From NCBI RefSeq assembly GCF_014133895.1, contig NC_050731.1, positions 558,001 to 622,000 of the forward strand: a DNA stretch of 64,000 nucleotides. Direction: 5' to 3'. The position numbers and the translations under genes were made by a program. The stretch is from Torulaspora globosa (taxonomy: Eukaryota > Ascomycota > Saccharomycetes > Saccharomycetales > Saccharomycetaceae). Positions 18,588 to 29,353 of the stretch are shown here, piece by piece (the first letter of the stretch is position 1; the number at the start of each line of letters is the position of its first letter). The notes beneath the pieces are model-generated. The model had not been told where the DNA came from, made no database searches, and was given only the letters and a program-made list of their open reading frames with translations.

Positions 18588-19565
18588 TCACTTCGTAACC
18601 TTAGCAGACTTTCTTTCGGCTAGGAACTGCTTGTATTTGTCAATCGTGACACGTCTTTGACTCTTCTGGTATTCCTCGAAACCTTTGAAGTTGGTGCCAA
18701 ATAGAGTATCCCAGAAGGTGAAGAATGGCTGGGCAAAATTAGTCTTGATCCCGAAATGCTGATGATGAATATCGTGGTACACAGCGTTGTTGGGGAAAAT
18801 GATCTGGAATGGATCGAATGGCAGCGCGTATCCACAATGGTCGTCCACGGTCTTCAACGTAGCAAAAGTGAATAGGACTATTTGCTCTCTATGGGTCAAG
18901 CCAGTGACCGTCATAGCGATACCAGTACCCAAGGTATCCAACAGAAATCCTTCCAAAGGAGCATTGTACAACGCACCATAAGCATATGGGACGTACAGAC
19001 GATGGTGTCTGGAGTGGAATTTTCTGTACAACGAAGTGCTTGTATGCATCAGCCGGTGCAGCCAGTATTGCCAAGTGTCAATGATGGCAAAACCAACCAG
19101 TAGCTTGACGAAAGACAATCCATACGTGTACAGGTAATACACAACGGCGTCTGGCACAGCAGCTGGGATCTGCTGTCTCAAAACCCACATGGCATTCTGC
19201 TCAAACCCAGTAGTTGGCTCCTCATCGAACAGCAGGAATGCAAATCCAACCGCACTTTGAATAATATGCTGAAAGATCACCTCACAAAGAACCTCGATCC
19301 GGCCAGCCCTATTTCTTGACGCAATCTCTTCACTGGGATGGATCCTGTATTTCTCAGCCAGACACAACGTGTCAATCAAGTGGAAAAAGAGCGAGAATGT
19401 CCAGTACGCAACCACAGGCGCAATCAGAGCTAAGATTCCGTCAGAGACGTACGGTAGCAAATTTTTCCTTGCATTGACAACCACAGGAGGTTCCACCGCC
19501 GCATGCATGAACCCATAGGGACTCTTCGACACGTATATCTGATCAAACGCAGCAGTCGAGTTCAT
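18588..19565 (-). CDS. SUR2: Sphinganine C4-hydroxylase Sur2
   Basis: A 325-residue ER membrane di-iron hydroxylase that converts dihydrosphingosine to phytosphingosine, or the ceramide form. The fatty-acid-hydroxylase His boxes are visible: HRLMH, then FHSRHH, and near the C-terminus VYHDIHHQHFGIKTNFAQPF. Several hydrophobic helices precede them. It is a little shorter than S. cerevisiae Sur2 (349) because the basic C-terminal tail is shorter. The frame opens on TTG, so the ATG at 19565 was chosen. A TATATAAA box lies 62 bp upstream. The long-chain-base lyase gene DPL1 is about 4.4 kb away. Confidence 0.97.
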   Translation of the reverse strand: MNSTAAFDQIYVSKSPYGFMHAAVEPPVVVNARKNLLPYVSDGILALIAPVVAYWTFSLFFHLIDTLCLAEKYRIHPSEEIASRNRAGRIEVLCEVIFQHIIQSAVGFAFLLFDEEPTTGFEQNAMWVLRQQIPAAVPDAVVYYLYTYGLSFVKLLVGFAIIDTWQYWLHRLMHTSTSLYRKFHSRHHRLYVPYAYGALYNAPLEGFLLDTLGTGIAMTVTGLTHREQIVLFTFATLKTVDDHCGYALPFDPFQIIFPNNAVYHDIHHQHFGIKTNFAQPFFTFWDTLFGTNFKGFEEYQKSQRRVTIDKYKQFLAERKSAKVTK

Positions 19566-19923
19566 ACTTATTGTCGTTCTCCGTTTGCTCACCAATATCG
19601 GGTTTCAGCTGCTGCAAAATCGCTCGTTTATATATCGGATACGACAAAACCACTTGGGCCACGATCGATGATCAATCCACAGCCAACAATTGCCTCTAAA
19701 TGACCGTCTGAAAAGTTTCTCACTAATGATGCCATTTTTTTTCGTCGGCCTATTACTGCAAGGTTACTACTTTCGACGTCAGAACTAAACGACACACAAG
19801 ATAACGATCAGTTGATCGACTATTTGAGCCGCAGTTTCGCGCAATTGCGTGGTGGATCTTCAAATGTCGTGAAGACGGCTCCTATATACAGAGACATGTG
19901 GTTGGCCAAATGGCGCAGGCTTT
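19566..19923. other. Spacer SUR2-MHR1, 358 bp
   Basis: Upstream region of SUR2 and downstream region of MHR1, both on the minus strand. Apart from the TATA box and a short T-run near 19735 I see nothing distinctive. Confidence 0.5.
19627..19634 (-). promoter_or_regulatory. TATA box of SUR2
   Basis: TATATAAA on the minus strand, 62 bp before the SUR2 ATG, a usual position for a yeast TATA element. Not experimentally supported here. Confidence 0.5.
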
Positions 19924-20595
19924 TCAGAGAGAGATTGAATCTGCCTGCTTTTGTTGCTCTTTGAACTTGAGAAACTCCTGCTTGGCCTTCTCGCCGAGCT
20001 CTCGTAGTATCGAACTCTGCTCCCTGGCACTGTTCCCCAAACGGCTCATCACAGTATGCTTCACCGTGGGCAGCGCTGGCGACCAGTATTTGGCCTTGTC
20101 GCCCATCCTCCAGGGGTCTTCCCAATGGAGGGTCGCCTCCTTCTCCTTGGTATGTCTGAGCGTCTTGGAAAGCGATTCTATCAAATCTGCCACGGCTTCC
20201 TGCGCGTATGTGGGTCTGTACTGGGCGCTATACCAGACGTTGCCGTCGTCGTTCTTCTTTCTCAAGGATTGGGCCTCCTTGGGCATGCGGACATCGCGCA
20301 GATACCGCAATCTGCGTAGATTCTGATATAGCTTAACGCTCGATTCGTAGTCGGGCATGTCGACGACACACATGCATTTCCACACATCACGTCTTGTCGA
20401 AGGCTTCTTGTTCTCCCAGTTGGGCCGCTGGAACAGAGTATCTACTTGCTTCTGGGTGAAGTTGGGGAACTGCGAGTACACCACTTGTCCTGACTCCAGG
20501 TTTCTGAATACGAACACTTGCGGAGCGTATCCCGCTTTCTGCAGCCACGAAGCCGGACGAAACTTTCTCACTGCCAAATTACCGACGCCCGTCAT
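19924..20595 (-). CDS. MHR1: Mitochondrial recombinase / ribosomal protein Mhr1 (mL67)
   Basis: A 223-residue protein known in yeast both as a homologous-pairing protein for mtDNA and as mitochondrial large-subunit protein mL67. Family sequence blocks include [39 protein letters not shown] and a [11 protein letters not shown] segment. Length matches the yeast protein (226). The start ATG at 20595 gives no obvious cleavable presequence, as in the family. It is divergent from HDA2 across a GC-rich spacer. Confidence 0.93.
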   Translation of the reverse strand: MTGVGNLAVRKFRPASWLQKAGYAPQVFVFRNLESGQVVYSQFPNFTQKQVDTLFQRPNWENKKPSTRRDVWKCMCVVDMPDYESSVKLYQNLRRLRYLRDVRMPKEAQSLRKKNDDGNVWYSAQYRPTYAQEAVADLIESLSKTLRHTKEKEATLHWEDPWRMGDKAKYWSPALPTVKHTVMSRLGNSAREQSSILRELGEKAKQEFLKFKEQQKQADSISL

Positions 20596-21262
20596 CGATT
20601 ATATCGCTCAAAGCAACGCTAGGACTCTCTGGGATGCGTCAATTGACGTTAAACTGTTGCTGGCACCTTCTTAGGCCTGCTAGGTCTACACTTAAAGCTG
20701 AAAAATTATCGTCATAGTAAACTGTCATCGTATACGTACCTCATCAGCAGCTAGGGACCTGCCAAATGGATACATAAAGTATGCGATTTTGAAGGCATTT
20801 GGCCTCAATTGCTTGGGTCGTGATAGCTGGAGCGAGGTTGAGGGTGCTCGCCGAAATCAGCGCTCCAAACGGGTCAATGGATGCCCCTTTGGGCGTGCCA
20901 GCGAGGAAACTCGCCTTCTGTCGTCTTGTGCTCGCCATTTCGTCAGCAGAGCCTACGCTAGCCTCTCGACGATCTATTCTCTTACAGCTAGGCGCTCGCA
21001 ATGCCACTGCTCCCGGCGAGGCATCCTGCGCCTCGACACAGTGTTTACTGTAAAAGATGAGAAAACTCTGTCATTCATCAGAGTTATCGTAAGCCGATGG
21101 TTAGTCGTTTCATTGCATGATTAGATGCTACCTTCTCAGCTTGTTAGACCGGTCTTCTTCACTATTGGAATTTTGAAATTTCTATGCAGCGTCAGCCTTC
21201 TCGATGAAGTAAGCGTCGATCAAATACTCTACTCGTCGAGAAATAGAAGAAAGCTATCGGCA
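20596..21262. other. Divergent spacer MHR1-HDA2 with GC-rich hairpin segment, 667 bp
   Basis: The segment from about 20,820 to 21,040 is unusually GC-rich for a yeast spacer (34-35 G+C per 60 bases in three lines counted). It contains three short inverted repeats: GCGAG/CTCGC at 20832-20851, GCGAG-GAAA-CTCGC at 20901-20914, and CGAGGC/GCCTCG at 21017-21035. Overlapping open frames exist on both strands, including a 64-codon ATG frame on the minus strand (20744-20938), but none resembles a known protein. It may be a structured non-coding RNA, a decayed gene or only a promoter. Confidence 0.45.
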
Positions 21263-23176
21263 ATGTCGACCGATGGTTTGAGACAGAGTAATGTTTCGTA
21301 TCTGCTGGTTGATCTCACATCGTTCCAAAAAGACCTGGTCGAAATACTGATCTCTTTACATGCAAGTTCTTTAAAACAGGAAATAGAAGCTGCCGATGAC
21401 AAAATCAATAACGGGGACGAGAAGATGTATCCGCAGCTGTCAGCAAAGCAGATGATGTATATTTTCGACAGCAATTTTAGAGCAGTTGCCAATCATCCCT
21501 GTCTGCTTGTCGACCATTATATGCCAAGGCAGTTTCTGCGCATGGAGCCCAATGAAAACCTCGTCAACAACAGCGATAAGTTCAGAAAGCTGCAGCAGAT
21601 TCTGTGTGGAATAATTGAGCGAGATCGGGTGGAATTTCCTCAGGTTCTGAGAATTTGCCTGATTTCCCATAGTGTTCGAGAGCTGGATCTACTTGAAGGT
21701 CTGATACTGGGACAACGCGTTAGAATCAAGAGACTGTCGGGCACGTCGCTGTACGATGAGAAGCATATCTATGTAAGGGATGATTCGGAAGGAGGCGATG
21801 CGTGTGAGTCCAAGGATGGTACACCTTGCAACGATTCGGGTGCGAACAAGTACACGGGTTACTCGCGAGACGATTATGATTACTCGGTCAAGAGGCAGAA
21901 GCGGGCTAGCACCTGTGACGATGATTGGCTCTTCTTGACTACCACTGCACATCTCATCAATGATCCGTCGCTTATGGAAGATTACGACGCCGACTGTATA
22001 ATAAGCTTTGACCCGCTGCTGGATCCGTCTCTGCCCGCTTTGGAAGTTCTGTACCGTAGGGCTAGCAAGCAACCGCCAATCATTAAATTCCTGGTGGCTG
22101 ATTCACCTGACCACTACATTTTGGAGAACTGCACTCAGGGCGGCTGCACTCCGTATTCCGAATTGAAGAATTCAATCGACCATTACTTGCGCACCAGACA
22201 TAAATCTCGTGGTGAGCTTTGCAACCTTGATTATAAGGAGGTGGTGAAATCGCTTCTGAAGGGCGAGCAGCTGACAGAGATGCTTCCTGATGTTCGTTTA
22301 TCTCCAGTAGCCACAGATGTCGATCCGTATCAGCCGCGCATGACTGAACTGAACTCCCCTGGATCTCAGCTCCGAATAGATGAAGCGGTCTTCGACATGA
22401 AATCGTATCAGAGTGAGTTGATGAAACGGGCTGTGGGCAGGTTGCGTGCTATTCAGGAAGATTGTAAGCATAATCGTGAAAAGTTGCTAAACAGAAGACT
22501 AGAAGAAACAGCCAGACAAAACAGTCTTGACGCCATCAAGGCAACAATTGCAACAACGTTTAAGAGATTTCAAGAGTGTGAAAAGACAGCGAATGACTCC
22601 GAAAAGAGATTGGAGAGATCTCAGACTGAAAGTGATAAATTAGAGCAAAGAGTCCAATCATTGCGGAAGACCCAGACTGAGCTGGCAAAATTGGTCAGTT
22701 TAGAGGATTCTTCGGATATCGACAAGGCTTTGCTTCTATACACTGAAAAGAGCAATATTATGCAGGCTGAACTGGAGGCGCTTCAGCAAACTAACGAAGA
22801 TAAGAGCAAGAGAAACAATGAACTTCGAAGTGAATATCAACAAAAATCGTCCCTAGCAGCTGAGCTCGCACAAAATTTGAGCGCTCTTAGGGACTCAGAT
22901 CAAATGCTGAAAAAGGAGGTTGCTGGTCCAGCACCTCGATTAAACTCCGACGCCCTGAAGAGGAGAGAGAATCGATTGAAGGCGGAGCTGGAAGAGCACA
23001 GAAGGAGAAGCAAATTTCTCAAAGCCTTTATTTCAAAACTGACTTCGTCGTACGATTTGAAATTAAACGGCGACGGCCGTTCCCAAAACTCTTCGTCATC
23101 TTCATTAAATGGTAGGGCCTCAGGGCACGGTACAAGGTCCAGGCTTACTCGATCCAATACTCCCACATACATATGA
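21263..23176 (+). CDS. HDA2: HDA1 histone deacetylase complex subunit Hda2
   Basis: A 637-residue subunit of the Hda1-Hda2-Hda3 class II histone deacetylase complex. The N-terminal helicase-like DNA-binding half contains LTSFQKDLVEILISLHA, HPCLLVDHYMPRQFLRME and TGYSRDDYDYSVKR; the C-terminal 220 residues are a long coiled coil, ending in the family-like RSNTPTYI. The open frame extends to an ATG at 21125, adding 46 residues with no family similarity. The ATG at 21263 gives MSTDGLRQSNVSYLLVDLT, which lines up with the S. cerevisiae start, so it was preferred. Confidence 0.94.
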   Translation: MSTDGLRQSNVSYLLVDLTSFQKDLVEILISLHASSLKQEIEAADDKINNGDEKMYPQLSAKQMMYIFDSNFRAVANHPCLLVDHYMPRQFLRMEPNENLVNNSDKFRKLQQILCGIIERDRVEFPQVLRICLISHSVRELDLLEGLILGQRVRIKRLSGTSLYDEKHIYVRDDSEGGDACESKDGTPCNDSGANKYTGYSRDDYDYSVKRQKRASTCDDDWLFLTTTAHLINDPSLMEDYDADCIISFDPLLDPSLPALEVLYRRASKQPPIIKFLVADSPDHYILENCTQGGCTPYSELKNSIDHYLRTRHKSRGELCNLDYKEVVKSLLKGEQLTEMLPDVRLSPVATDVDPYQPRMTELNSPGSQLRIDEAVFDMKSYQSELMKRAVGRLRAIQEDCKHNREKLLNRRLEETARQNSLDAIKATIATTFKRFQECEKTANDSEKRLERSQTESDKLEQRVQSLRKTQTELAKLVSLEDSSDIDKALLLYTEKSNIMQAELEALQQTNEDKSKRNNELRSEYQQKSSLAAELAQNLSALRDSDQMLKKEVAGPAPRLNSDALKRRENRLKAELEEHRRRSKFLKAFISKLTSSYDLKLNGDGRSQNSSSSSLNGRASGHGTRSRLTRSNTPTYI

Positions 23177-23994
23177 AATGCCATAGCCATTCTATTTGCG
23201 CCGTCGTCCTCACTGGCCAGCCGAAATAATTTGCAGATATGAATTGATCCTCATTGCCGCTCCCATCGGCGCAAAATACGCAGACACAGCACTGATCAGA
23301 ACTTTTTTAGATCGGAAAGAGCGACATTATTTCTGGTAAATGCGAGAAATAGATTTTCTGATGAATACATTATTCCTCTGTCGAAATTATGCTGATAATC
23401 CACCTTTCAGCAATATGGCGCGAGTTACTAGAGTTCCTCTAACCCAAATACTTGAAGTAAGAACTAACGCTTCACTGTCTGGCCATATTTTTCCGTTTTC
23501 GATATTTCTGCGCTAAATCACACAGAGCCCAAAAATGCATTGGTGACTAGAGATCTCGAAGAGCTCTGAGACATCGCATTGTTTTTGAAGATGTCATTTT
23601 TTTTTTTCTGATAACACTTATAGTCGCAAAGATTTCGCTGGCAACATCTCGTCAGCTATTTGGAATATTAAACCATAATCAATTCCTAGTCCCAGCGACA
23701 GCCAAGCTCTTCAGAATTCCACATCGACAAGCTTTACGTCCATTATTGTGCCTGACTGCGTGAGAGAAAGATCTACGCTAAGTCTAGAAGCCGGGTATCT
23801 GGTTCGGAATTTCTTCGCAAGGCGCTTAGTGGTTCATAATCCCTTCCTCTATTGCAGCTCTTTGTACCTACTGAACGATCAAACTGTACTGGTGTGTCCA
23901 AAGTAACTCTATCAGCGTTAAGAAGCAGTCTGTTGTTGGAAAACAATCTTTAATGGTCAGCGAACTATAATCGAGACGGCGTCTGGGTAAGGAA
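23177..23994. other. Spacer HDA2-DPL1, 818 bp
   Basis: Long spacer between two tandem genes. It contains a T-run near 23597 and a dense patch of short palindromes (AGATCT, TCGA, GAGCTC) near 23550-23565. I checked for tRNA A/B boxes and box C/D signals. A lone TGATGA near 23359 has no convincing partner boxes, so no RNA gene is called. Confidence 0.5.
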
Positions 23995-25701
23995 ATGAAA
24001 GTCGACATTTGCACCGGTTGCTTATCGCCGACGTGGGCTAAAAATGAGTCACTGATTGCGATATATCACTATGGTTACATCTACGTCAGCTCAAAGTCAT
24101 GGATAGAGCTTTTTAAAGACCTTCTACTGGTGCTTTTTGCCCTGAGGATCTTCCGGTTCGTGTTATTCAACCTGAAAGTCTACGGCATGGTTGGTTGCGT
24201 TCACAATTTGTACCGCACGGTTGCCGGCCGTTTGTTCAGATGGCTTTTGAAGAGCAGATTTTTTAGAGCTTCTGTGGATGCGGAAGTCAGTAAAGTTACT
24301 CGTCATATGGAAAAAGAGTTGATCAAGAATGACGCCTGCTTGAACGATTTCGAAAAGTTGCCGGCAGTTGGGCTGCCTGAACAAAGCGTCTTGAATGAGT
24401 TAGGGTTGCTCGAAAGCAAAATACCACATACCGAGTGGAAAGATGGAAAAGTTTCGGGAGCAGTATATCATGGCGGAGAGGACATCATTCACTTGCAGAG
24501 CTTAGCATTTGAAAAATTTTGTGTTGCAAACCAGTTGCACCCTGACGTTTTCCCAGCTGTACGGAAGATGGAGTCCGAGGTCGTTTCCATGACCTTGAAC
24601 ATGTTTAATGCACCCAAGGATACTGGGTGCGGTACTACAAGTTCAGGAGGCACCGAATCGCTGCTTCTAGCCTGCTTGAGTGCCAAGATGTATGCGTACC
24701 ATCACCGTGGTGTTACAGAGCCCGAGATCATCGTCCCCGTTACCGCTCATGCGGGATTCGATAAAGCGGCTTATTACTTTGGCATGAAGATCCATCACGC
24801 TAAGTTAGATCCTAGGACTTACAAAGTTGACTTGAGCCATGTAAGAAAATTTATTAATCGCAATACAGTGTTATTAGTGGGTTCAGCCCCCAATTTCCCA
24901 CACGGTATTATGGATGACATCGAGGGACTTGGTGAGCTTGCTTCGCGCTACAAAATTCCGCTACATGTCGATTGTTGTCTAGGATCCTTTATTATTGCCT
25001 TCATGGAGAAGGCAGGGTATGACAATTTACCGGCTTTTGATTTCCGCGTGGCTGGTGTTACATCAATCTCGTGTGATAGTCACAAATATGGGTTTGCACC
25101 AAAGGGTTCGTCTGTTATAATGTATCGTAACCGCGACCTTCGAATGCACCAGTACTACGTCAGCACTGATTGGACTGGCGGTCTATACGGGTCGCCCACG
25201 CTGGCTGGGTCAAGACCAGGTGCGTTGGTTGTCGGTTGCTGGGCGACCATGATCAGAATGGGAGAGAACGGTTATATTGAATCTTGCAAAGAAATTATCA
25301 CTGCTGCAAGAAAACTAAAAAAGGCAATAGAATCAGAAATCCCAGGGTTACGGATCTTGGGCGATCCGAAATTGTCAGTGATATCTTTCACTTCTGATAG
25401 GTATGATGTCTACGAATTGGGGGACAGGCTGTCAGCTAGAGGTTGGCATTTAAATGCATTACAAAAACCACCTGCTCTCCATTTGGCTGTGACGAAGCCC
25501 AGTGTTGCCTCCATCGATGACCTTGTCGCCACTTTGAAAGAGCTTACTAAGGAGTTGGAGCAGGAGGGAAAGAGCGCATCTTCTGCAGATGGGACAAGCG
25601 CGCTATACGGTGTGGCAGGCAGTGTCAAGACCACCGGTGTAGCGGACAGACTCGTCATCGGTTTCCTCGACACGCTCTATAAATTGAAACCAACTGAATG
25701 A
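23995..25701 (+). CDS. DPL1: Dihydrosphingosine-1-phosphate lyase
   Basis: A 568-residue PLP-dependent ER enzyme that cleaves long-chain-base phosphates to fatty aldehyde and phosphoethanolamine, the exit step of sphingolipid metabolism. One N-terminal membrane segment lies near residues 35-60 (WIELFKDLLLVLFALRIF), with the catalytic domain facing the cytosol. The PLP-binding lysine is in SISCDSHKYGFAPKGSS. Other lyase blocks are TSSGGTESLLLAC, HAGFDKAAYYFGM and HVDCCLGSFI. S. cerevisiae Dpl1 has 589 residues. SUR2, also in this pathway, is nearby. Confidence 0.97.
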   Translation: MKVDICTGCLSPTWAKNESLIAIYHYGYIYVSSKSWIELFKDLLLVLFALRIFRFVLFNLKVYGMVGCVHNLYRTVAGRLFRWLLKSRFFRASVDAEVSKVTRHMEKELIKNDACLNDFEKLPAVGLPEQSVLNELGLLESKIPHTEWKDGKVSGAVYHGGEDIIHLQSLAFEKFCVANQLHPDVFPAVRKMESEVVSMTLNMFNAPKDTGCGTTSSGGTESLLLACLSAKMYAYHHRGVTEPEIIVPVTAHAGFDKAAYYFGMKIHHAKLDPRTYKVDLSHVRKFINRNTVLLVGSAPNFPHGIMDDIEGLGELASRYKIPLHVDCCLGSFIIAFMEKAGYDNLPAFDFRVAGVTSISCDSHKYGFAPKGSSVIMYRNRDLRMHQYYVSTDWTGGLYGSPTLAGSRPGALVVGCWATMIRMGENGYIESCKEIITAARKLKKAIESEIPGLRILGDPKLSVISFTSDRYDVYELGDRLSARGWHLNALQKPPALHLAVTKPSVASIDDLVATLKELTKELEQEGKSASSADGTSALYGVAGSVKTTGVADRLVIGFLDTLYKLKPTE

Positions 25702-25925
25702 GACCAGCTCAAATAGTTAAAGGTCATTCATTTTTCAATGTGCAAGGTATGTAGTCTTCGAGATATAATGTAAATAAAGCTTTTTCATAATGAAAAAAAT
25801 AACAGCAATGGTACAGTCAATCACGATAATTGAGACTGCCACAAGGCAATCAAGATAGACTCTTTCGACTGCTGAATTAGTAGGCTAATATATTACTGTT
25901 TCGCAGAAATAATCGCTAGCTCTTC

Positions 25926-27326
25926 ATGGAACAGTTTAGCAGTTTGAGTCTCGATGACAAGTTTCATCGGGAAGCTGTATGCGAAGAGGACCCTATTGGT
26001 ATATCGAAATTAAGCCTTTCTGACCAGACAAATCGAATAACGCCTCAAGTTTTGAGCAAATACATGCCGCATTTCCCTGCACTTCCATCGCCGTTGAGGA
26101 ATTCTTTTAGTTATGTGGAAACGACGAATGATGAAATGGATATCGACGAATACGATAAAGAATGTGTACCGAGTGATTCGCAAGAGATGGAAGAAGTTGA
26201 GACTAAGGATGTCAATAGCACCACCAAAGTGACATTTGCAGTACCCGAGGTGAGGAAGAAAAGCAAGCCCAGTATTGACGAAGTGTCGGCGGATAAAGCA
26301 CCAGTCGCGCCGAAGGAAGAGGAGATGGAGCGAGAAAATGGCTGCAATGCTGTGAAGAAGGATGGTACCGATAGCACAGCTGTGATAAAAGCGTTACTGT
26401 CACCGACATCTCTTGGCGTAGCTGCAGCAGCAAAAATTGAAGGTTTCCCACTCCCAGACTCGCCTACAGCACCCAAGGAAATCACTTTCGAAGACGATTG
26501 TCCTAGCATAGCAGATAGAAAGGACTACCAGTCAATAGATATAGACTCACTCAAACAGGATTTGAGAAATCGCTCTAAACATCAACCAATACAGGTTTCG
26601 ATCAACAATCACCACCATTACTACCAAGACCCAGCAGGATACCTCACGATGCAACGATGCACAGTCCCAGACCTGCAGAACAGCAAGCAGATGCAGCCGC
26701 AACTTCACGGCGGCGACCGATATCAGCTTCCAGTGCCATGGTCGTCCGAGGCAAGACCGCTGTCAAGAGGTTCTTACATGTTCATGTCCTATCTGCAACT
26801 GTTCCTGAACGGTATAACCGTCACGGCCGTCTTCACGGTCCTTACGGCTTTCTTCAGAACACTAAAGACAGATATCAAATCTTCCTGGGAACACAGGAGG
26901 CTCGAGCTCGCCTATGAATCGTCGCGCTGCAAGATTCAGTACTTAACAAACAAGTGCAACCTCGGAGGGCGGCCTGCTTTGCAGGAAAAATGTCAAGCCT
27001 GGGAACAATGCATGAACAGAAACAACGACATCTTTTTCAGAGCAAGATCAACTCTCAGTGCAAAGCTCTTCGGTGAGATTGTCAACTCTTTCATAGAACC
27101 CATCGGTTGGAAGGCTTTACTAGTGATACTGATGGCTGTAGTTATCTGGTGCTTCTGTTCCAACTTCCTACTGGGCTTTGCTCGTGCCAAGAGTTATTAT
27201 GGTGACGCCTCGCAACAGACGCTAATGCGCCAACAACGACGTCTGAAGAGACCGTTGTTTCTCACACAAGATGGCCAGAAGCACGACGACCCATCTGAGC
27301 TATCCTCAGACTTACAAGAGCTCTAA
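25926..27326 (+). CDS. BRL1: Nuclear envelope membrane protein Brl1
   Basis: A 466-residue nuclear-envelope protein of the Brr6/Brl1 family, which works with Apq12 in nuclear pore complex assembly and lipid homeostasis of the nuclear membrane. The N-terminal 270 residues are acidic, low-complexity and nucleoplasm-like. The conserved domain begins around 280, with two membrane segments (about 283-312 and 394-418). The lumenal loop between them holds four Cys (in SSRCKIQYLTNKCN and EKCQAWEQC) expected to form two disulfides. The length matches Brl1 (471) rather than Brr6 (197). The order BRL1-PUT2 equals YHR036W-YHR037W. Confidence 0.94.
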   Translation: MEQFSSLSLDDKFHREAVCEEDPIGISKLSLSDQTNRITPQVLSKYMPHFPALPSPLRNSFSYVETTNDEMDIDEYDKECVPSDSQEMEEVETKDVNSTTKVTFAVPEVRKKSKPSIDEVSADKAPVAPKEEEMERENGCNAVKKDGTDSTAVIKALLSPTSLGVAAAAKIEGFPLPDSPTAPKEITFEDDCPSIADRKDYQSIDIDSLKQDLRNRSKHQPIQVSINNHHHYYQDPAGYLTMQRCTVPDLQNSKQMQPQLHGGDRYQLPVPWSSEARPLSRGSYMFMSYLQLFLNGITVTAVFTVLTAFFRTLKTDIKSSWEHRRLELAYESSRCKIQYLTNKCNLGGRPALQEKCQAWEQCMNRNNDIFFRARSTLSAKLFGEIVNSFIEPIGWKALLVILMAVVIWCFCSNFLLGFARAKSYYGDASQQTLMRQQRRLKRPLFLTQDGQKHDDPSELSSDLQEL

Positions 27327-27389
27327 TCAAGCCATCAATCATACCTGCATTTTTTCACTTCTCAAGCGACTTTCACTGTAAATCTCGAT

Positions 27390-27427
27390 CGGGATTCGGT
27401 TTCCTTCTTTTCGGGATTCGGTTTCCG
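27390..27427 (+). promoter_or_regulatory. Put3-type upstream activating region of PUT2 (tandem 15-mers)
   Basis: The 15-mer CGGGATTCGGTTTCC occurs twice, at 27390-27404 and 27412-27426, 22 bp apart. The second copy continues into CCG, giving a CGG-N10-CCG site at 27412-27427, the spacing recognised by the proline-activated Zn-cluster factor Put3. The first copy ends in CCT and is a half match. It lies about 190-220 bp before the PUT2 start. Confidence 0.65.
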
Positions 27428-27519
27428 GCCCTTGATTAGAGCAAGCTAACAATGAAAGTTGAAGGAAGCTTCTTGATCAAACCGAGGATTGGGAGATGAA
27501 GCTGGACTGTAAATCCACA

Positions 27520-27527
27520 TATATAAA
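27520..27527 (+). promoter_or_regulatory. TATA box of PUT2
   Basis: TATATAAA lies 87 bp upstream of the PUT2 ATG and downstream of the Put3-type sites, a normal arrangement for a regulated yeast promoter. Confidence 0.55.
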
Positions 27528-27550
27528 CCAGATCTGGATATTTCGGTTGA

Positions 27551-29353
<1,803 letters not shown>

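Noticed and set aside
20744..20938. A 64-codon ATG frame on the minus strand in the MHR1-HDA2 spacer
   Set aside because: No family resemblance and overlapping frames on the other strand; the GC-rich composition alone could create it.
23353..23400. TGATGA followed by CTGA, resembling a box C/D snoRNA
   Set aside because: Spacing is too short, no terminal stem was visible and no guide sequence could be assigned.
23797..23812. GGTTCGGAATTTC, resembling a tRNA B box
   Set aside because: Mismatches at key positions, no A box and no cloverleaf.
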